From assembly GCA_007130555.1 (NCBI GenBank), contig SLSH01000264.1:1-10116 (forward strand): DNA of 10,116 bases, written 5' to 3'. Of the stretch, positions 7,601 through 10,116 are shown in pieces (position 1 is the first letter of the stretch; each line of letters begins with the position of its first letter). This DNA comes from Bacteroidales bacterium (GTDB lineage: Bacteria > Bacteroidota > Bacteroidia > Bacteroidales > ML635J-15). Under the pieces are notes generated by a model. The model had not been told where the DNA came from and searched no databases. It was given only the letters and a program-made list of their open reading frames with translations. A program made the position numbers and the translations under genes.

Positions 7601-7656
7601 TCGCTTTCTATATCCTGGAACAAAGAAGACGAATTAGAATGGACAATGGTCGTTAG
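4648..7656 (+). CDS. Large outer-membrane beta-barrel protein with flanking beta-sandwich domains (usher-like)
   Basis: This is a 1002-residue exported protein with signal peptide 1-28 (ending VLA, then Gln29). Residues about 60-170 and 172-300 read as two Ig- or NEW3-like domains (VLCIKNQNNTVKRFSVHVSA; WEVQPGDSIFIPVRLFP; VNFHVNFLNKG). Residues about 310-795 are a long series of amphipathic strands rich in Tyr, Phe, Asn, Ser and Arg, typical of an outer-membrane barrel. Their length would fit roughly 24 strands. The stretch LTLNAGNISSGLIGSRQRGK (about 384-403) recalls the Gly-Asp...Gly-x-x-Leu region of pilus ushers. From about 802 come two soluble domains. The first starts FIVFYDIDGTGVYDERNDF, with a calcium-loop-like or SdrB-like pattern. 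The second is carboxypeptidase-regulatory-like (GVHISGTVYV ... DNRGNFSFYLPQGTYTISL). Barrel size, soluble domains on both sides and linkage to a chaperone-like gene and two subunits match usher architecture, but no standard N-terminal usher domain or plug was recognised. The ATG at 4648 is preferred because the ATG at 4644 reaches a stop after four codons. Confidence 0.6.
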   Translation: MRDKVSYKIYFAIIISFIFFIVNFGVLAQETISTDPNANSTQRDVDFNNNNSAFESQRTKLQNGMLIYFKNHLTKFKRGEVISNVLCIKNQNNTVKRFSVHVSAPLEWQPFNRRERIWEVQPGDSIFIPVRLFPKNGFTGSTKYMFSAFLHDERDNKIGYAMFMAQTDKVLNWDFSISDRTVYLLRDQDEVNFHVNFLNKGYESQDIQLQAYGLGNNFEVIDTTTNKSVINNPITFSLDTDKDTSINFMFKERIVLEEDRFIDLEEYNPYMQFGSQRYSIHFRSISPNPTESKKFQNSDKIDFVRLAHAERINPYSSSVFPVVLDMHTANILGHQPIMNVRFYGSGKITENSGLYYNVNMPFSSSILGNSFERSSFNFGYYNKRLTLNAGNISSGLIGSRQRGKGIRAQYRLNRYNTVGAFYTQGHRFFASPDYLTGGVFYRLGTRRISFDTRAGHSINRITGTTSNIINLNSRLVITSNHAIGFRGGFSENTYTTNEISQGYYYGGNYSGSFFNRVLSTNLSATYYSPEFGHYSSERFRANHQSSVRVTDNFRISLRNNYHRYNFVHIDTVFNYFLRNQMNFIRSGTTIGTISPLIFYNISNISNFEVHSRGAGFNFSNFDFMRNVRYFINLQGGYNRAIYVEKFNRFFLQTSGYVQYKTWSFMCRYNLGNFSFAPDYYFYNSARNPQIISVSLRKQYVLPIIGWVTQAMVNYSHSTVSGNNVSFYPEIYYFSRGGWRFNVFAQWNLHRGVKDPDPTMYLYQKEEHDLAVNPWTGHFYLGAGLRKEFGIPIPGTKNDYATVEFIVFYDIDGTGVYDERNDFILDNMVVRLNNPAQGTYEVMTNEDGKCMLINMPCGSYKWSSFSLDNLYGWFANIPDSIHIFQDEVIYIPYTRGVHISGTVYVELEEFSIFKDVGVDVSNIMIFAKNHNKSYTTITDNRGNFSFYLPQGTYTISLDESILGQRFYLLQNDIVVEIDDDFDNIFIAFYILEQRRRIRMDNGR

Positions 7657-7675
7657 ATATTTATTTCATAAATAT
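7657..7675 (+). terminator. A/T-only hairpin directly after the barrel gene
   Basis: ATATTTAT (7657-7664) and ATAAATAT (7668-7675) pair perfectly around a TTC loop, starting on the base after the TAG stop. It has no G-C pair and no clean T run, so it is more likely a weak 3' RNA structure than an efficient terminator. No promoter was found in the 63-bp gap before the next gene. Confidence 0.25.
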
Positions 7676-7719
7676 TTATAAATAACAAATCAAAAAATCA
7701 ATTATCAAAACCATATAAT

Positions 7720-8100
7720 ATGGAAAAAAAACTTATAACAGGGATTAAAGGGAAAGAAGAACTCATAGTAACTTATGACGATACTGCCGCAAAATACGGA
7801 AGCGGTTTGGTAGAAGTATTTGCCACTCCTGCCATGATAGCTCTTATGGAAAAAACATGTCTGAACTCTGTTTTGGATTATTTGCCCGAAGGATACGGAA
7901 CAGTAGGGACAAAGGTAAATGTTGTACATATCAAGGCAACTCCTATAAACATGAAAGTTATTTGTGAATCTGAACTAATAGAAGTGGACGAACCTAAACT
8001 TACCTTTAAAGTTACCGCTTATGACGAAGAAGGAGAAATAGGAAACGGAATTCATAACAGATTTATAATTGATGTAAATAAGTTTATGTCGAAATTGTAA
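7720..8100 (+). CDS. FlK-like hot-dog-fold acyl-CoA thioesterase
   Basis: This 126-residue cytoplasmic protein covers the whole hot-dog domain of the fluoroacetyl-CoA thioesterase (FlK) family. The FlK catalytic residues Thr42, Glu50 and His76 are matched at identical spacing by Thr36 and Glu44 in FATPAMIALMEK and by His70 in VNVVHIKATP. Gly63 (TVGT) and Arg114 (GIHNRF) match FlK Gly69 and Arg120 with the same offset of six. The FlK gate residue Phe36, linked to selectivity for fluoroacetyl-CoA, corresponds here to Leu30. This argues for a general short acyl-CoA or house-cleaning thioesterase rather than fluoroacetate resistance. The start is 63 bp after the barrel gene without an obvious promoter, and the stop is 12 bp before the macro-domain gene, so a shared transcript is likely. 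No functional link to the fibre genes is evident. Confidence 0.85.
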   Translation: MEKKLITGIKGKEELIVTYDDTAAKYGSGLVEVFATPAMIALMEKTCLNSVLDYLPEGYGTVGTKVNVVHIKATPINMKVICESELIEVDEPKLTFKVTAYDEEGEIGNGIHNRFIIDVNKFMSKL

Positions 8101-8112
8101 GTTTTTTTTATA

Positions 8113-8589
8113 ATGAAAAAAATTAATTTCATAAAAGGAGATGCCACCAACCCTCAGCAATCCGGAAATAAAATTATTGTTCATATCTGTAACGATATAG
8201 GTGCCTGGGGTAAAGGTTTTGTTCTCGCAATTTCGAAACATTGGAGAGAGCCCGAAAAAGAATATAAAGACTGGTATAAATCAGGAAAAGATTTTGAGCT
8301 TGGCAGAGTTCAGTTTGTAAAAACCGAAAAAGATATCTGGGTAGCAAATATTATCGGACAACACGGTATAACCGAAGATGAGAATGGCTCCCCTCCTATC
8401 CGTTATCAAGCTGTTGAAGAAGGACTTGAGAAAATCGGAGAATTTGCAAAAAAAATCAATGCTTCTATACACATGCCCAGAATAGGCTGCGGACTTGCAA
8501 GAGGAAACTGGGATAAAATTGAACTTATAATTCTAAATAAACTCAGCAAACAAAATATAGCCGTTACGGTATATGATTTTGCACCATAA
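8113..8589 (+). CDS. Macro-domain protein (ADP-ribose binding, Appr-1''-P processing type)
   Basis: This 158-residue protein is a single macro domain. The start INFIKGDATNP (residues 4-14) is the adenine/ribose-contacting strand and Asp10. VHICNDIGAWGKGFV (23-37) is the first phosphate-side loop, and MPRIGCGLARGNW (121-133) is the second, glycine-rich loop. Such proteins bind ADP-ribose or hydrolyse ADP-ribose derivatives such as ADP-ribose 1''-phosphate, O-acetyl-ADP-ribose or ADP-ribosyl-glutamate. In human TARG1/OARD1 the second loop reads GLDR and its Asp125 is catalytic. Here the corresponding residue is Ala129, so a TARG1-type glutamate-ADP-ribose hydrolase mechanism is unlikely. A phosphatase or binding role is more plausible. 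It lies 12 bp after the thioesterase gene and ends 27 bp from a convergent gene. Confidence 0.85.
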   Translation: MKKINFIKGDATNPQQSGNKIIVHICNDIGAWGKGFVLAISKHWREPEKEYKDWYKSGKDFELGRVQFVKTEKDIWVANIIGQHGITEDENGSPPIRYQAVEEGLEKIGEFAKKINASIHMPRIGCGLARGNWDKIELIILNKLSKQNIAVTVYDFAP

Positions 8590-8616
8590 AATTATCCGAA
8601 CTGTAGTTTTGGAATT

Positions 8617-9912
8617 TTAATTTTTGTCTAATGCTAATCTTAGCCCGAGGAAAAATGTTCCGGAAAATTCGGGAGCAAATAAATAACGGTTTGTTACTCG
8701 ACAGCGTACTTCATTGCTATTATATCCGCCACCTCTGTAAATTCTGTGAGTTCCTGAAGCAGGACCTTGAGGATTTACTTTACTTTGAGGAGTATATCTC
8801 CCATACCAGTCGCTGCACCATTCCCATGCATTACCGCTCATATCGTACAATCCCAGTTCGTTAGGTTTTTTTTGCCCGACAGGATGTGTTCTTCTTCCGC
8901 TGTTATTGTCATACCACGCAACTTCATTAAGGTTATTGCTTCCCGCATACTTAAAACCCTGACTTTTATTTCCGCCTCTAGCTGCAAATTCCCATTCTGC
9001 CTCGGTTGGTAAACGATAATTGTTTCTTGTCATTCTGTTTAGTTCGCGGATAAATTGTTGTGCTTCATCCCAGCTGACACGTTCTACCGGACAATCATCA
9101 CAACCTTTAAAATATGCTTCGGAAGGGTCGCTTCCCATAACCTTACGCCATTGTTTTTGAGTTATTTCGTATTTCCCTATATAAAAATCACTTACAGTAA
9201 CCTCATGAGCAGGTCTTTCGTCACCATAACAGTCGTCCCCCTGTTCCGGAGTACATCCCATTGTAAATGTACCTCCTTCTATAAGTACCATTTCTAAATT
9301 AAGCCCCCCTACTGTTTCTATTTGAGTAGGGACATAAACTTCCAAAATTTTTCTGTCAATTATTGTTTCTCTGTCAAATAACGATTCACGCCTTTCCATT
9401 CCTGTAAAAGACTCTATATCCATTTGTAACATAACAAGTTCTTTCTTTATCTTTTCTATCGTTTCTCCGTGCCCTTCATGCGTATCCTGATGGTCATCCA
9501 ATTCTGTTAACAATTTGGTAATTTCTTCCTGCAATTTGTCAAGAACCTCTTTGTTTTCTTCCTGCTCTTTTATTAATACAGCTTTAAAATCCACCTGCAA
9601 TGTAAAAAGTTGTTTCTGAATTTTGTCAATTCTTTCATTTGATATTTTATGCCCAAGTTCAATTAAATCTTTTAATTCAGAATGATAACGATTGATTTTT
9701 CTGTTGGTATGAATAAACAATATCAGTAATAGTACTAATGTAAATAAAGAAAGCAATAAAGCCAACAAAGAAACATAACGACGTCGTGGTTTTGAATATT
9801 CGGCATCCGAACGCGAATATTTTTTTTGTTCGAGTTTATTTTTAAGATTTTGAAAAAACTGAACCGATTTTAATATAAACTTTTCAATATATCTCTTTAT
9901 CAACGACAACAT
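8617..9912 (-). CDS. Membrane-anchored coiled-coil protein with C-terminal SUMF1/FGE-sulfatase-like domain
   Basis: This 431-residue protein has a basic cytoplasmic N-terminus (residues 1-45, ending KPRRRY) and one transmembrane helix (about 46-68). A long charged heptad-rich region follows (about 72-172), consistent with a coiled coil that oligomerises or spans the periplasm. A complete formylglycine-generating-enzyme-like domain occupies about 202-431. Hallmarks are MVLIEGGTFTMGC, DERPAHEVTVSDFYIGKYEI, YRLPTEAEWEFAARGG, GLYDMSGNAWEWCSDWYG and IYRGGGYNSNEVRCR. True FGEs need two active-site cysteines five residues apart (human Cys336 and Cys341). Here the first is Ser399 and only Cys404 remains. 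With no sulfatase nearby, it is probably not a formylglycine synthase. In Bacteroidota this fold is common in envelope proteins, including GldJ/GldK, where it is structural or binds ligands. The basic N-terminal side suggests that the FGE domain faces the periplasm. It is convergent with the macro-domain gene. Confidence 0.85.
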   Translation of the reverse strand: MLSLIKRYIEKFILKSVQFFQNLKNKLEQKKYSRSDAEYSKPRRRYVSLLALLLSLFTLVLLLILFIHTNRKINRYHSELKDLIELGHKISNERIDKIQKQLFTLQVDFKAVLIKEQEENKEVLDKLQEEITKLLTELDDHQDTHEGHGETIEKIKKELVMLQMDIESFTGMERRESLFDRETIIDRKILEVYVPTQIETVGGLNLEMVLIEGGTFTMGCTPEQGDDCYGDERPAHEVTVSDFYIGKYEITQKQWRKVMGSDPSEAYFKGCDDCPVERVSWDEAQQFIRELNRMTRNNYRLPTEAEWEFAARGGNKSQGFKYAGSNNLNEVAWYDNNSGRRTHPVGQKKPNELGLYDMSGNAWEWCSDWYGRYTPQSKVNPQGPASGTHRIYRGGGYNSNEVRCRVTNRYLFAPEFSGTFFLGLRLALDKN

Positions 9913-9941
9913 TATAAATAATTAATGTAAAATATTTTTGG

Positions 9942-9949
9942 CAAATATA
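9942..9949 (-). promoter_or_regulatory. Candidate -7 box for the SUMF1-like gene
   Basis: On the minus strand this is TATATTTG, matching TAnnTTTG, and is followed by CC. It would start transcription near 9935 and give a leader of about 20 nt before the ATG at 9912. No TTTG is found at the usual -33 distance. An opposite-strand TATTTTTG (9933-9940) abuts it, which makes the site nearly symmetrical. Confidence 0.4.
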
Positions 9950-9987
9950 CATTTTTTTTAATGACTATTAAAAAATGCATTAAAAAA

Positions 9988-10116
9988 TTATTTCTCAGCC
10001 AACTCTCTTATTACAACTGCCGCACAAATATTGCCGAATATTGCAGGAATATAGCCAATTGTTCCGACATTTGATTTTTTATTCATGCTTTCTTCTTCAA
10101 TTACTGCATTTTTATC
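9988..10116 (-). CDS. tcdA: C-terminal fragment of a ThiF-fold enzyme, probably tRNA threonylcarbamoyladenosine dehydratase (5' part beyond the window)
   Basis: Only the last 42 residues are present, ending at TAA 9990-9988. The fragment contains NVGTIGYIPAIFGNICAAVV followed by IREL. This glycine-flanked helix, with the pattern G-(T/S)-(I/x)-x-Y-x-P-A-x-F-G, closes E1-like ThiF/MoeB/TcdA proteins, and the version with IGYIPAIFG resembles Bacteroidota TcdA. TcdA uses ATP to cyclise t6A37 in tRNAs to ct6A. The adenylation and substrate motifs lie outside the window, so another ThiF-family member cannot be excluded. It is codirectional with the SUMF1-like gene, 75 bp upstream of it, and that gap contains a separate -7 box. 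Confidence 0.6.
   Translation of the reverse strand, partial: DKNAVIEEESMNKKSNVGTIGYIPAIFGNICAAVVIRELAEK

Noticed and set aside
7720..8100. Fluoroacetate resistance (true flK)
   Set aside because: The catalytic residues match FlK, but the gate Phe36 equivalent is Leu30 and there is no fluorometabolite or fluoride-related gene nearby. Similar proteins are widespread.
8590..8616. Bidirectional terminator between the convergent macro and SUMF1-like genes
   Set aside because: The 27-bp gap has T-rich stretches but no stem of meaningful length.
8631..9297. Three plus-strand open frames of 77-81 codons
   Set aside because: They are antisense to the SUMF1-like gene, which has full-length domain support. 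Their translations show no domain or signal features.
8617..9912. Sulfatase-maturing formylglycine-generating enzyme
   Set aside because: One of the two catalytic cysteines is missing (Ser399) and no sulfatase is encoded in the window.

Overview
The window looks like a piece of a Bacteroidota chromosome, probably from an anaerobic Bacteroidales or Marinilabiliales-type organism. The reasons are its high A+T content, start codons without Shine-Dalgarno sequences, several upstream sites matching the Bacteroidota TTTG-N19-TAnnTTTG promoter, a membrane-anchored SUMF1-like protein, and a tandem acyl-CoA dehydratase activase of the kind found in anaerobes. No tRNA, rRNA, CRISPR array, insertion sequence or integrase was seen.

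Layout. Bases 1-1288 (minus) hold the N-terminal part of a 2-hydroxyacyl-CoA dehydratase activase-like protein that runs off the left edge. A 475-bp divergent intergenic region follows. Bases 1764-7656 (plus) hold four genes for exported proteins: a two-domain Ig-like periplasmic protein resembling a pilus chaperone (318 aa), two related secreted subunit-like proteins (272 aa without cysteine, 217 aa with six cysteines), and a 1002-aa outer-membrane beta-barrel protein with N-terminal Ig-like and C-terminal beta-sandwich domains. Bases 7720-8589 (plus) hold two small cytoplasmic enzymes, an FlK-type hot-dog thioesterase and a macro-domain protein. Facing them, bases 8617-9912 (minus) encode a membrane-anchored coiled-coil protein with a SUMF1/FGE-like domain. 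The right edge (9988-10116, minus) has the C-terminus of a protein resembling tRNA threonylcarbamoyladenosine dehydratase (TcdA).

The four-gene cluster is the main point of interest. Its parts match the logic of a chaperone-usher surface-fibre system: a chaperone, an abundant subunit, a disulfide-rich minor subunit and an outer-membrane pore. None of the proteins is recognisable as a standard FimC, FimD or FimA, and Bacteroidota pili described so far are mostly type V (FimA/Mfa1) lipoprotein pili. The regulatory layout fits: the 272-aa subunit has its own near-consensus promoter and a strong intrinsic terminator, whereas the 217-aa subunit has a possible hairpin over its start region and lies 7 bp from the barrel gene. 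Assigning this as a chaperone-usher-like system is inference from domain order and shared motifs. Structure prediction and neighbourhood comparison would test it.
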